A stretch of DNA of 25,554 nucleotides. Source: a virus. Below are positions 6,956 to 14,529 of the stretch, one piece after another. The notes below the pieces were generated by a model. That model did no database searches. It was not told the DNA's origin and saw nothing but the letters and a program-made list of their open reading frames with translations. The stretch's first letter is position 1. The number at the start of each line of letters is the position of its first letter. The translations under genes and the position numbers were made by a program. The stretch spans positions 1-25,554 of the IMG/VR virus record IMGVR_UViG_3300045303_000045. One strand, 5' to 3'.

Positions 6956-7723
6956 GTGGAGAACGAACTCCCGCGCGTCGGTGACATCTACAGGGCCGTC
7001 TTTCCCTCGCTTGAGCTCGAACGAGCAGTGGAGGAGGACGCGCCGCCGACGCTGACGATGAAATTCGCGCTCTTCAATCGCTGGACCGAGATCGACTCTC
7101 CCATCGAGGGTCACTTCATGGAGCGCGTCTCTCCGGGCGCCTTCAAGAAGTCGATCAAGGAGAACCTGGGAAACGTCCGGGCGATCCTGAGCCACGGCAA
7201 GGATCCGAGCCTCGGTCAAACCGTGCTCGGCAAGATCGAGTCGATTTCCGAGACCAACGACGAGGCGATTGGGCGGGTAAGCCTGTTTCGTTCGCTGCCG
7301 GGGCTTCTCCTCGATGGTCTTCGTGCCGGCGTCTATGGCGCAAGTTTCCGCGGCGCTTCGATCAAGGAGAAGATCGACTACCGGCCAGCGAGATCGGACT
7401 TCAACCCCGAAGGGATCCCCGAAGTAACGCGCACCGAGATCAGGCTGCGCGACATCGGCCCCACACCCTTTGCCGCCTACAGCGAAACCACCTCGATGGT
7501 GCGCTGTGACACCGACGAAGTGTTTGTCAGAACGTTCTTGGAGCAGTCCGAAGTTCGTCGCCTGCTTCAGGAAACAGGAGCCGCGACACTCGATCGCGCA
7601 GAAGAGCCGGACGTCGACGAAGTCGAGCGCACCACTCCTCTCGAGGACGAGCCGCCGCACTCAGCGGAGGAAGTCCCCGAAGAACGAGAGGAGGAAGTGC
7701 CAAGATGGCAGATTCGACGCTAG
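6956..7723 (+). CDS. prohead (HK97-family) protease
   Basis: 255 aa, GTG start right after element copy 2. This maturation protease cleaves the capsid delta domain during head assembly. Family signatures are ALFNRWTEI, EGHFMERVSPGAF, ILSHG with probable catalytic His80, and GVYGASFRGA with probable catalytic Ser130. The last 80 residues are very acidic (EEVPEEREEEV) and may be a scaffolding-like tail, as in some fused protease-scaffold proteins. It overlaps the major capsid gene by 19 bases, and the Shine-Dalgarno of that gene (GAGAGGAGGAAG) lies inside this end. Confidence 0.9.
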   Translation: MENELPRVGDIYRAVFPSLELERAVEEDAPPTLTMKFALFNRWTEIDSPIEGHFMERVSPGAFKKSIKENLGNVRAILSHGKDPSLGQTVLGKIESISETNDEAIGRVSLFRSLPGLLLDGLRAGVYGASFRGASIKEKIDYRPARSDFNPEGIPEVTRTEIRLRDIGPTPFAAYSETTSMVRCDTDEVFVRTFLEQSEVRRLLQETGAATLDRAEEPDVDEVERTTPLEDEPPHSAEEVPEEREEEVPRWQIRR

Positions 7724-9180
7724 GGACCCTCGAAGCTGAGCTCGATGTGATGGTCAAAGACCTCGAGCGGATGCAGGAGGAGTACCCTGACAAAGAGTTT
7801 CCCGAAGACGTCGCCGATCGTTGGGATCGCACCAACAAGACGATCGAGGACTACAAGAAGCGGATCGAGCTCAAGCGCCGCGAGGAGCGGATGGCCGAGC
7901 TCCAGCGCAGTGCCGCTTCAGGAGACAACCAGGAGCGCTCAAGCCTCGGTGGTTTCCAGGTCGGCAACGCCCAGTGGCGTGACCGGCCCTTCGACCTGAG
8001 CACGATCGAGCGTGACTTCGATCCGGCCAAGGAAGGCCAGCAGTTCAAGGATCGGGCTCGCGTTGTGATCGAGGACAAGGTCACCTTCCGGCAGGGCGTC
8101 GGACAGGACGCGGCCAAGCACTACGCCAGCACTCTGGTCGAGGAGCACGACTCCGACGACGGGCAGATCGCACGGCACATGCTCGTCACCGGCTCACCCG
8201 ACTACAAGAAGGCGTTCGGCAAGTACCTGAAGGGCAGCTTCCTCTCGCAAGACGAGATGAGGTCGCTCGAGATCAGCCGTGGTCTCTCCCTGACGGGTGC
8301 CTCCGGCGGCTTCGCGGTGCCGTTCGTGCTCGACCCGACGATCATCCCGACCTCGAACTTGGCGATCAACCCGTTCCGCGCGATCGGGAACGTGGAACAG
8401 GTCCCGGTCGACGAGTGGCGTGGGGTTTCCTCGGGTGCAGTGGTCGCGGCCTACGGTGCCGAGCTGGCGCCGGCCTCGGACAACGCACCGACACTCGCCC
8501 AGCCCACGATCTCGACGGAGAAGGCAGTGGCCTTCATTCCGTTCTCGATCGAGGTGGGCCAGGACTGGGGTGGCCTCGAAAGCTCGATGGCGAGACTGCT
8601 GCAGGACGCCAAGGACACGCTCGAGGCAACCAAGTTCGCGCTCGGCTCGGGCTCCAACGAGCCCTTCGGCGTGATCACGGGTGCCACGACGCTGTTCACG
8701 GCCGCTTCCACCACGGCTCTCGCGGTGGGAGACCTCTACAACCTGGAGACGGCTCTGCCGCCGCGCTTCCGCGCCAACGCGAGCATCGTCTTCAACCGCG
8801 CCGTCGCCCAGAAGATCCGGGCCTTCGACGCGGGCGTGGGTGCCGGTTCCGGCTCGAACATCTGGGTCGACAACCTGCGCCAGGGCCTCTCCGACCAGGT
8901 TCCGACGCCCGGTGGCTACAACACCACGGTGCTCGGCTTCCCGGCGTATGAGTCCAGCGCCATGTCGTCCACCTTCACGACCGGCCAGAAGCTGATCGTG
9001 GTCGGGGACTTCAGCTACTACAAGATCATCGACAGGATTGGGATGAACATCGAGACGATCCCGCACCTGTTCGATGTCACGAACAACATGCCGACAGGCC
9101 AGAGAGGCTTGTATGCCTACTGGCGCAACGGCGCCAAGGTGCTCGACGCCAACGCTTTCGTCACACTGAGACTGGCATAG
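7705..9180 (+). CDS. major capsid protein (HK97 fold, with delta domain)
   Basis: 491 aa, larger than the mature coat because it keeps an N-terminal delta domain. Residues about 5-75 are a long charged coiled coil (LEAELDVMVKDLERMQEE, YKKRIELKRREERMAEL), the scaffold domain removed by the protease. The coat follows, with typical HK97 segments: GGFAVPFVLDPTII, AIGNVEQVPVDEW, IEVGQDWGGLESSMARLLQDA, FALGSGSNEPFGVI, and a late IDRIGMNIETIPHLF and YAYWRNGAKVL. ATG preceded by a strong Shine-Dalgarno. Expected to be among the most abundant proteins of the phage. Confidence 0.93.
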   Translation: MADSTLGTLEAELDVMVKDLERMQEEYPDKEFPEDVADRWDRTNKTIEDYKKRIELKRREERMAELQRSAASGDNQERSSLGGFQVGNAQWRDRPFDLSTIERDFDPAKEGQQFKDRARVVIEDKVTFRQGVGQDAAKHYASTLVEEHDSDDGQIARHMLVTGSPDYKKAFGKYLKGSFLSQDEMRSLEISRGLSLTGASGGFAVPFVLDPTIIPTSNLAINPFRAIGNVEQVPVDEWRGVSSGAVVAAYGAELAPASDNAPTLAQPTISTEKAVAFIPFSIEVGQDWGGLESSMARLLQDAKDTLEATKFALGSGSNEPFGVITGATTLFTAASTTALAVGDLYNLETALPPRFRANASIVFNRAVAQKIRAFDAGVGAGSGSNIWVDNLRQGLSDQVPTPGGYNTTVLGFPAYESSAMSSTFTTGQKLIVVGDFSYYKIIDRIGMNIETIPHLFDVTNNMPTGQRGLYAYWRNGAKVLDANAFVTLRLA

Positions 9181-9182
9181 AG

Positions 9183-9422
9183 ATGCCGCTCACCAAGGAC
9201 GAACCAAAAGCACCGGCTGAGCCGGAGGCGATCCCCTCGCCTCCGGATGCACCGGACCCGGACAAATACGTTCCGGGCAAGGACCATGCAAGCTACGACA
9301 CGCCTTCCGGCCGAGCTCTGGCCAAGGCGGGCGCACCGAACCCCGATGACGCCGGCTCCGACAAGGAGCGGGAACGCGGGGAGAAGTACGCCGCGGAGAA
9401 GCACAAGCTGCGCTGGGGCTAA
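9183..9422 (+). CDS. small acidic Pro-rich protein after capsid
   Basis: 79 aa, starting 2 bases after the capsid stop. Highly charged and Pro/Asp/Lys-rich (APAEPEAIPSPPDAPDPDKY), ending AAEKHKLRWG. No structured domain is apparent; it looks largely disordered. Many actinobacteriophages carry a short gene here, sometimes a head decoration or assembly factor, but the sequence itself shows no such motif. It is followed directly by the terminator hairpin, so it ends the capsid transcription unit. Confidence 0.7.
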   Translation: MPLTKDEPKAPAEPEAIPSPPDAPDPDKYVPGKDHASYDTPSGRALAKAGAPNPDDAGSDKERERGEKYAAEKHKLRWG

Positions 9423-9440
9423 ACGGCGCACATATTCGTC

Positions 9441-9471
9441 CGAGGGGCACCCGAAGATTGGGTGCCCCTCG
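9441..9471 (+). terminator. hairpin terminator after capsid genes
   Basis: A perfect 12-bp stem: CGAGGGGCACCC (9441-9452), 7-base loop GAAGATT, GGGTGCCCCTCG (9460-9471). It starts 18 bases after the stop of the acidic protein. The tail has only short T-runs (CGTTTGG, CGTTTTGG), which is common for GC-rich actinobacterial terminators. Its place matches the terminator frequently found after phage major capsid genes to reduce downstream expression. Confidence 0.8.
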
Positions 9472-9487
9472 ACGTTTGGAGACCGTT

Positions 9488-9685
9488 TTGGCCCGACCGC
9501 GCAAGCATCCTCCCCGCTACTACCGAGCAACCGATACCGGCGTAGCGGTGCAGGACGGCATTCCCTGGCACTTCAAGAAGGGCGAGCTGTTGCCCGAGGG
9601 AGACCCCAAGCTCGTGGCCTGCCGTTCCTACTTCCAGCCGACGACTTCACTGCCTCCAGGGGAGAAGGTTGGCGACGAACGCTGA
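9488..9685 (+). CDS. small structural-region protein, TTG start
   Basis: 65 aa. TTG 9488 is chosen because GGAGA lies 8 bases upstream (9477-9481); an earlier ATG in this frame would fall inside the terminator loop. The sequence starts MARPRKHPPRYYRATDTG and contains GIPWHFKKGELLPEGDPKLV, a pattern seen in small proteins next to capsid genes of actinophages, where a short barrel-like fold is likely. Role unproven. It overlaps the methyltransferase by 17 bases. Confidence 0.6.
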   Translation: MARPRKHPPRYYRATDTGVAVQDGIPWHFKKGELLPEGDPKLVACRSYFQPTTSLPPGEKVGDER

Positions 9686-10358
9686 GTCGATCGACTTCTG
9701 GAACGAGCACCAGGTAGCGGAGGTTCCGGAGGACATCAGCGCAGAGGAATCGCTCGACCTGATCGAGTGGCGCAACGGGCTTTATCCCGGCTTGCTTGAT
9801 TTGATGCCGGTCGATTATCCCGGCTACCAGATCCTCGACTTCGGCTGCGGTCCGGGACACGACACGATCCAGTTCCTGCTGAACGGCGCTAAGCGCGTCT
9901 ACGCCGCTGACGTGTCGGCTAAGGGTCTTACCTCCCTACGGGCTAGGTTGCGCGCACACGGGCTAGAGGAGCGCTGCACGGTGATGAATCTGGGCCTGAT
10001 CTGGTCCCTGCCCAAGAGCTTCTTCGACCACATCCACGCTGCCGGCGTGATGCACCATCTCGAGCATCCCGTCCCGGCGTTGCGGAAGCTCGCCCGAGCT
10101 CTACGCCCGCACAGCGAGATCCGGATGATGGTCTACTCGACCGAGTCGCAGTTTTTCCAGCAGCACTGCAAGGCCGATCCTGCGATCTTCGCGAGTCGCG
10201 TCGACCACGGAGCGCCGATCGTCCACGCTTACTCTCGGGCCGAAGTAGTGGCGATGGCAGCGAACGCGAACCTGCTGGCTACCTACATGGGCAGCTATCG
10301 CATCCCTGAAGAGACCAAGGGCCTAGGGCTTTCTAGTTGCTGGTCGCTGAAGAAATGA
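9669..10358 (+). CDS. SAM-dependent methyltransferase (class I)
   Basis: 229 aa. TTG 9669 has GGGGAGAAGG just upstream. Motif I is ILDFGCGPG (residues 55-63), followed by the acidic end of strand 2, ADVS (about 80-83), and a motif-IV-like HAAGVMHHLEHP. The N-terminal FWNEHQV...SLDLIEWRNGLYPGLLDLMP resembles a group of methyltransferases found in phages and in glycan-modification clusters. The substrate is not visible in the sequence; being co-oriented and overlapping with two glycosyltransferases suggests methylation of a glycan or of a structural protein. Overlaps the next gene by ATGA. Confidence 0.85.
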   Translation: MATNAESIDFWNEHQVAEVPEDISAEESLDLIEWRNGLYPGLLDLMPVDYPGYQILDFGCGPGHDTIQFLLNGAKRVYAADVSAKGLTSLRARLRAHGLEERCTVMNLGLIWSLPKSFFDHIHAAGVMHHLEHPVPALRKLARALRPHSEIRMMVYSTESQFFQQHCKADPAIFASRVDHGAPIVHAYSRAEVVAMAANANLLATYMGSYRIPEETKGLGLSSCWSLKK

Positions 10359-11092
10359 TCATCACGGCGATGCTTTGTTGGTTTGACGAACCAGCCGCGT
10401 TACTGCGTCAGGTCGTCAAGAGTGCGGCCGTGATTTGCGATCGGATCGTCGCCGCGGACGGAGCCTACGAGCTGATTCACGACCGAGCCCCGGAGAGCCC
10501 GCCGGCACAGAAGAGGGCGATCGAGGACGAGTGCAAGAAGCGCAAACTCAAGGTCGAGTTCCTCGAGCCGCGACTGTGGAAGGGCCAGGTGGAGAAGCGA
10601 AACGCTGTCCTACGACACGCCGCTGAGGGATCGGACTGGGTGATGGTGCTCGACGCCGACTGGAAGATCACCGGGGAACGGCAGCTGATCCGCCGCGAGA
10701 TCGCCGAAGTCGCTCAGCGAGACGTCGAGCAGATCATGGTGGAGTTCATCGAGCCGAACAACCCCGACCGGGACATCAGCATCAGCGCCCCGAACATCTG
10801 GCACGTCTCGGAGTGCGAGATCACCCGAAGGAATCCGCTCATCTTCCGCTCGATGAAGGACATGCGCTGCGAACAGCACCACTGGATCTATTCGGCAGAA
10901 CGAGCAAACGGAACGCGGGTAGGTCTCTGGGGTGGAATCGGCCTCTACCCTATGCCTCAGAGCCACATCCTTCTAGCTTCACACCGCTTCGAGCACATGT
11001 GCCTGTTCCGGGACGACAAGCGGATCCAGCGCAATCGCCTCTTCTGCGGTGCGCGTGACGCTGACGTGGCGCTCCAGGGGGTGGAGCGGTGA
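10355..11092 (+). CDS. glycosyltransferase, GT2-like (GT-A fold)
   Basis: 245 aa. ATG 10355 is chosen for the ATGA coupling; a TTG 18 bases upstream is an alternative. The fold reads MIITAMLCWFDEPAALLRQV, then ICDRIVAADGAY, then WKGQVEKRNAVL, then WVMVLDADW, where D100-A-D102 is the metal/nucleotide-sugar DxD motif. Later segments hold CEITRRNPLIFR and ASHRFEHMCLFR. It probably transfers a sugar from a nucleotide donor in the cytoplasm. Acceptor unknown: virion protein, phage DNA base or host cell-wall glycan. Neighbours argue for one decoration cassette. Confidence 0.82.
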   Translation: MIITAMLCWFDEPAALLRQVVKSAAVICDRIVAADGAYELIHDRAPESPPAQKRAIEDECKKRKLKVEFLEPRLWKGQVEKRNAVLRHAAEGSDWVMVLDADWKITGERQLIRREIAEVAQRDVEQIMVEFIEPNNPDRDISISAPNIWHVSECEITRRNPLIFRSMKDMRCEQHHWIYSAERANGTRVGLWGGIGLYPMPQSHILLASHRFEHMCLFRDDKRIQRNRLFCGARDADVALQGVER

Positions 11093-11337
11093 CGGACGAG
11101 CAGATGGCTCTCATCATGGCGCGGATGAGCCAGCAGCACCGCTACGAGATTGCGAAGCTCGAGGCCCTGCTGATTCGTTATCGGGAGTTCATCGAGGACA
11201 ACGGCTTGACTGCTCCTGACGAGACCGGCGCGGAGGCACTGCGGCGCTTCCGCGTCGTGTTCGAGATCGCCGGCCTTTGGGATCCACTGCAGCACCCCGA
11301 GCTCTTGGCCGACTGGACGAAGGAGAAGGTCGCTTGA
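11089..11337 (+). CDS. small helical protein between glycosyltransferases
   Basis: 82 aa, GTG start (GTGA overlap). Predicted helical: MALIMARMSQQHRYEIAKLEALLIRYREF, then EALRRFRVVFEIAGLW. No membrane segment or catalytic motif. Its stop overlaps the following glycosyltransferase start by 4 bases, so it may be a partner of that enzyme. Family not recognised. Confidence 0.55.
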   Translation: MTDEQMALIMARMSQQHRYEIAKLEALLIRYREFIEDNGLTAPDETGAEALRRFRVVFEIAGLWDPLQHPELLADWTKEKVA

Positions 11338-12044
11338 CGACCCACCAGTTCCCCCAGAAGAAGGCAAGCGGCGGGATGGTCGGAGTCGTCTGCGGCGAGC
11401 TGATGCGCTACGCGCACTTCTTCATGACCTTCATGGTCTTGGACCTTCCCGAAGGCACGCAGCCCTTTATTCAGCCGGGGATGGACATCGTCAAGCAGTG
11501 CAACGACATGGTCGAAGCGGCTCGCAAGAGTGGGGCTGAGTGGCTCTGGATCATGGGCGACGATCACGTCTTCGACGGCGACATCGTGCAAAAGCTCCTC
11601 CTCCATAACGCCGATGTGGTCGTGCCCTACTGCCTTCAACGCTCGGCCCCGTTCAACCCGGTGGTCTACAAGAGTGAGGACGAGGATGGGCACCACGCGG
11701 TCTACGTCGACCTACCTCAACACGGGCTGGTGGAGGTCTACGCCGCCGGCAGCGCCGGGATGCTGATCTCGAAGCGCGTTCTCGATGCGGTGCCCGAGCG
11801 GCCCTTTACTACAAGCAGAGGACACCACAACGAGGATCTGGAGTTCTGCCGCCACGTCCGCGAGGCGGGGTTCACGATCCATGTCGACGTCGATACGCAC
11901 TTGGGTCACGTCGGAACGATGTGGTGCGCTCCGCAGTGGATGGACGAATACGGCTGGGGGATCGCGCTGACGATTGGCCCCGGTCACACCATGCCGATCC
12001 GCCGCATCGGGCAAGAGGACTCAGCCAGTCTCACTGCGGCCTAG
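11334..12044 (+). CDS. glycosyltransferase-like protein (GT-A fold)
   Basis: 236 aa. TTG 11334 is chosen because AGGAGAAGG (from 11321) sits 5-8 bases upstream and the start overlaps the previous stop (TTGA). WLWIMGDDHVFDGD (residues 70-83) carries the DxD-type D76-D77-H78; AAGSAGMLISKRVLDAV and NEDLEFCRHVREAGFTIHVDVD are the acceptor-loop and C-terminal motifs typical of phage and capsule GT-A enzymes, ending in LGHVG. Substrate unknown. Its TAG stop (12042-12044) lies within element copy 3, so element and gene end are fused. Confidence 0.8.
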   Translation: MTTHQFPQKKASGGMVGVVCGELMRYAHFFMTFMVLDLPEGTQPFIQPGMDIVKQCNDMVEAARKSGAEWLWIMGDDHVFDGDIVQKLLLHNADVVVPYCLQRSAPFNPVVYKSEDEDGHHAVYVDLPQHGLVEVYAAGSAGMLISKRVLDAVPERPFTTSRGHHNEDLEFCRHVREAGFTIHVDVDTHLGHVGTMWCAPQWMDEYGWGIALTIGPGHTMPIRRIGQEDSASLTAA

Positions 12045-12056
12045 CCGAAGTACCAA
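12041..12056 (+). promoter_or_regulatory. late-block element copy 3
   Basis: CTAGCCGAAGTACCAA; its TAG is the stop codon of the glycosyltransferase, and GTG 12059 follows after GC. No Shine-Dalgarno. It marks the junction from the glycan cassette to the adhesin/fibre block. Confidence 0.8.
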
Positions 12057-12058
12057 GC

Positions 12059-12214
12059 GTGGGAAACATCGAGGCGAAGGTTCCGCTCAAGCAGGCGACG
12101 ATTGAAGCCGTAGTGATTCGCGCTGACGGATCGCGCGAGGATCTGGGCGTCGTCTCGTACTGGCACAAGAACCCGCTGAGACGGTTGCTGTGGAGAATTC
12201 GTGGCAACCGCTAA
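12059..12214 (+). CDS. small hypothetical protein, leaderless GTG start
   Basis: 51 aa, GTG immediately after element copy 3. It starts GNIEAKVPLKQATIEAVVIRA, a beta-strand-like stretch, and ends basic and aromatic (SYWHKNPLRRLLWRIRGNR). No family recognised. It overlaps the next small gene by 14 bases. Support comes from the element and the overlapping gene chain. Confidence 0.6.
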   Translation: MGNIEAKVPLKQATIEAVVIRADGSREDLGVVSYWHKNPLRRLLWRIRGNR

Positions 12215-12365
12215 CCAGAAGCGGATCATCGAGCGACTTGAGCAGATCAAGGACCAGGCTTCGGCCTACGCCGCCAACCCGAAACAGACCGACGCGAAGG
12301 TCTCCGCGAACCTGGCCGAGGAAGCAGCTGGACTCGGTCTCCAACTCCTAGAGGGGAAGAAGTAG
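12201..12365 (+). CDS. small helical hypothetical protein
   Basis: 54 aa, GTG start within the end of the previous gene. Sequence is helical and charged: QKRIIERLEQIKDQASAYAA, then DAKVSANLAEEAAGLGLQLLE. It resembles short coiled-coil proteins found next to phage fibre genes, with no specific family. The stop TAG is directly followed by the ATG of the next gene. GAGGGGAAG at its end supplies the Shine-Dalgarno for that gene. Confidence 0.6.
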   Translation: MATANQKRIIERLEQIKDQASAYAANPKQTDAKVSANLAEEAAGLGLQLLEGKK

Positions 12366-12761
12366 ATGGCCACTGTCGTAACGAACGGCGGACGCGACGT
12401 GATCACCAACCGCCTCGGTGCGGCGGGCACGGCCGAGCCAAAGAACATCGGCTGGGGGACCGCGGCGGGAACTGCAGCGGTTACCGATACAACCCTCTTC
12501 ACCGAGAAGCTGGTTGACCTCACGACTTCGGCGGGGACTGATCACACCGTAGGGACCTCGACCCAGCAGACGACCTCAGTCACGAACGACACCTACCAGG
12601 TGGTCGGAACCCGAACCGCTACAGGAGCAGGCACGGTGACGAACGCTGGCCTCTTCACCGCTGCTTCGGGTGGAACCCTGTTCCTCAAGGGAGACTTCAC
12701 CGGGATCGGGCTGGCATCGGGCGACTCGATCCAGTTCACGATCAAGGCGATCTTCGCCTAA
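12366..12761 (+). CDS. beta-rich phage structural protein (fibre/decoration type)
   Basis: 131 aa. Gly/Thr-rich: NIGWGTAAGTAAVTDTTLFTE, then TSVTNDTYQVVGTRTATGAGTVTNAGLF, then GGTLFLKGDFTGIGLASGDSIQFTIK. This pattern, with an AGLF turn and a final ASGDSIQFTIK strand, is shared by small tail-fibre or surface proteins of many phages. Shine-Dalgarno GAGGGGAAG is upstream. Likely displayed on the virion. The exact location, head or tail, is not decided by the sequence. Confidence 0.7.
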   Translation: MATVVTNGGRDVITNRLGAAGTAEPKNIGWGTAAGTAAVTDTTLFTEKLVDLTTSAGTDHTVGTSTQQTTSVTNDTYQVVGTRTATGAGTVTNAGLFTAASGGTLFLKGDFTGIGLASGDSIQFTIKAIFA

Positions 12762-13369
12762 TGGCCGGCGAGACCCAGAACTATCACGAGACGCGAGATC
12801 CCTATTTTCAGTCGGGGAACTTCACTTCCGTCGCTCCAATCACGACCTCAATCAGCCTGGTTCCCATTCTCAGGGTTCCGGCTACGAACCTCGCTTTTCC
12901 CGCCGACTACTGGCTCAAGCCCGGAAGACGTTGGTGGATCCGACTGAACGGGTTTCTTACGAATGCCGCTACTCCCGGCAACTGGACGTTTGAAGTTCGC
13001 CACCAGACAGGAGCAGCCCCAACCGACGCAGGCGGAACGATCATCTGCACTTCCGCTGCTCTCGCTGGCGCAGCTACCAAAGTGGCGTCTTTCGTGATGA
13101 ATGTCATTGTCGAGTCCAGGGGCGATGCTTCTACGTTTGTTCCGACGGCATCTCCCCTTGCTTGCTACGGAGACCTTATGGTGGATGGGGTAATCGGATT
13201 CTGGACTACGGGGTCAAATAACCCGATGGTGATGCCAACGGCTACGGGCGCTACTGTCACCAATGTCGACTGCACTCTGGCGGGCCACATTCATATCGAC
13301 GCCAAGCGTTCAGGTTCTACTGCCGAAGCTTGCACGGTTACGGATCTCGCCGTCAACGCGATGACATGA
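12761..13369 (+). CDS. putative virion structural beta protein
   Basis: 202 aa, overlapping the previous stop by one base (TAATG). Sequence alternates beta strands and turns: TTSISLVPILRVPATNLAFPADYW, RRWWIRLNGFLTN, WTFEVRHQTGAAPTDAGGTIICT, GHIHIDAKRSGS. The overall look is a jelly-roll/C1q-like surface domain. There is no signal peptide. Family not recognised; virion role is inferred from the neighbours. Confidence 0.6.
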   Translation: MAGETQNYHETRDPYFQSGNFTSVAPITTSISLVPILRVPATNLAFPADYWLKPGRRWWIRLNGFLTNAATPGNWTFEVRHQTGAAPTDAGGTIICTSAALAGAATKVASFVMNVIVESRGDASTFVPTASPLACYGDLMVDGVIGFWTTGSNNPMVMPTATGATVTNVDCTLAGHIHIDAKRSGSTAEACTVTDLAVNAMT

Positions 13370-14529
13370 AGCGTCGCTGGCTCTTCCTCCCGCTGCTCGC
13401 TCTACTGGCAGCAGGAGGCTTCGTCGCGTCCACCTTTGCAGTCGGAGAAGGTGAGCACGTCGCCTGTACGCCGACCCACACGATCTTGGATAACGGCAAC
13501 CCGCTCGGTGAGATCTCCGGCGAGTGTGTCACGGCCACCGACCAGACAGTCACGGGACCGACGACCACCGAGACCGTCCACGACACGGTTACGCAGACAG
13601 TCACCGTCACGGTAGGAACGACGACCGCTCCCCCGCCGCCGCCTCCACCGCCTCCACCGAGCGGCACGGCGAACCTCTGGGTCGCGCCTGGTGCCGGCGG
13701 CTGCTCGCGCTCCGCGACTCCGGTGATCCTCACGGCGGGTGTCTCCTGCCCGAGCTTCGCCGCGGCCTACACCGCCGCGCAGTCAGGGGACGTGATCGGT
13801 GTGACGGGCACGCTGCCTCAGCAGAGCTTCGCCGGCGGCTACCAGGCGACCCAGGGTGCCGGCACGAAGATCCTCACGTTCAAGGGCGTCACGGGCAACG
13901 TCGTCCGAGGCATCCACTCCGGCTCGCCCGACCTCACCTTCGACGGACTCAACGTGGACTGCGGCGGCGTCAAGTCGAGCGGTGCCTGCGTCGAGAACGG
14001 CGGCGGCGACCGCGACAAGTGGCTGAACATGAGCATCGGCAACGTGGTCGACGAGAAGGCCGCGCTGGTCGATGGCGACCACCTCGTCTTCGACAACGTC
14101 CGCTTCCACGACGCAGTCATCAAGACGGACGGGGTACACCTCGAATGCCTCTACGCGATCGTCGTCCCCTACATGACGATCCGCAACTCGACCTTCACGA
14201 ACTGCGCGGTGTTCGACGTGCTCTTTACCTACGGCTCCTGGTGGTCGCCGCTGCCGCCGGCCTATGGGAACGTCACGCTCGAGGGCAACCAGTTCGGCGT
14301 CACCTACTCGCTCGGCGGTGGGATCATGTACGAGTCGGTTCACGTCGGGGACGTCGGTACCTCGAACAACGGCACGAACGTCGCCAAGGGCTCGATCGTC
14401 GGCTGGGCGCTTCGCAACAACCGCTTCGATTTGTCCGTGACCGGCTTCGATCCTCCTCGGCCCGTGACGGCTTCGACCTTCTGCGGTAACACCGGCTCGG
14501 TACCAAGTAGCTGGCAGCAAGGCTGCTAA
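13366..14529 (+). CDS. exported beta-helix protein with polyproline linker
   Basis: 387 aa from ATG 13366 (ATGA overlap; a longer upstream in-frame start would hide the signal peptide). Residues 1-25 are a classic signal peptide: MKRR, a hydrophobic core LFLPLLALLAAGGFVAS, then STFA. A Thr/Val-rich stretch (TVTQTVTVTVGTTT) leads into ten consecutive prolines. The rest resembles a right-handed parallel beta-helix: FAAAYTAAQSGDVIGVTG, LTFDGLNVDCGG, DHLVFDNVRFHDA, MTIRNSTFTNC, NVTLEGNQFG, with many Cys. This architecture is typical of bacterial secreted carbohydrate-active or surface proteins, not virion parts. It may be a cargo (moron) gene or a depolymerase-like factor; no catalytic residues were identified. 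Confidence 0.75.
   Translation: MKRRWLFLPLLALLAAGGFVASTFAVGEGEHVACTPTHTILDNGNPLGEISGECVTATDQTVTGPTTTETVHDTVTQTVTVTVGTTTAPPPPPPPPPPSGTANLWVAPGAGGCSRSATPVILTAGVSCPSFAAAYTAAQSGDVIGVTGTLPQQSFAGGYQATQGAGTKILTFKGVTGNVVRGIHSGSPDLTFDGLNVDCGGVKSSGACVENGGGDRDKWLNMSIGNVVDEKAALVDGDHLVFDNVRFHDAVIKTDGVHLECLYAIVVPYMTIRNSTFTNCAVFDVLFTYGSWWSPLPPAYGNVTLEGNQFGVTYSLGGGIMYESVHVGDVGTSNNGTNVAKGSIVGWALRNNRFDLSVTGFDPPRPVTASTFCGNTGSVPSSWQQGC

Noticed and set aside
8194-9066. Minus-strand open frame (290 aa) opposite the major capsid gene
   Set aside because: Composition is typical of a shadow frame (Arg/Glu/Gly-rich) and the capsid frame on the plus strand is unambiguous.
10239-10250. Possible seventh late element (GGGCCGAAGTAG)
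   Set aside because: Only GCCGAAGTA matches; it is inside the methyltransferase coding sequence and not near a start.
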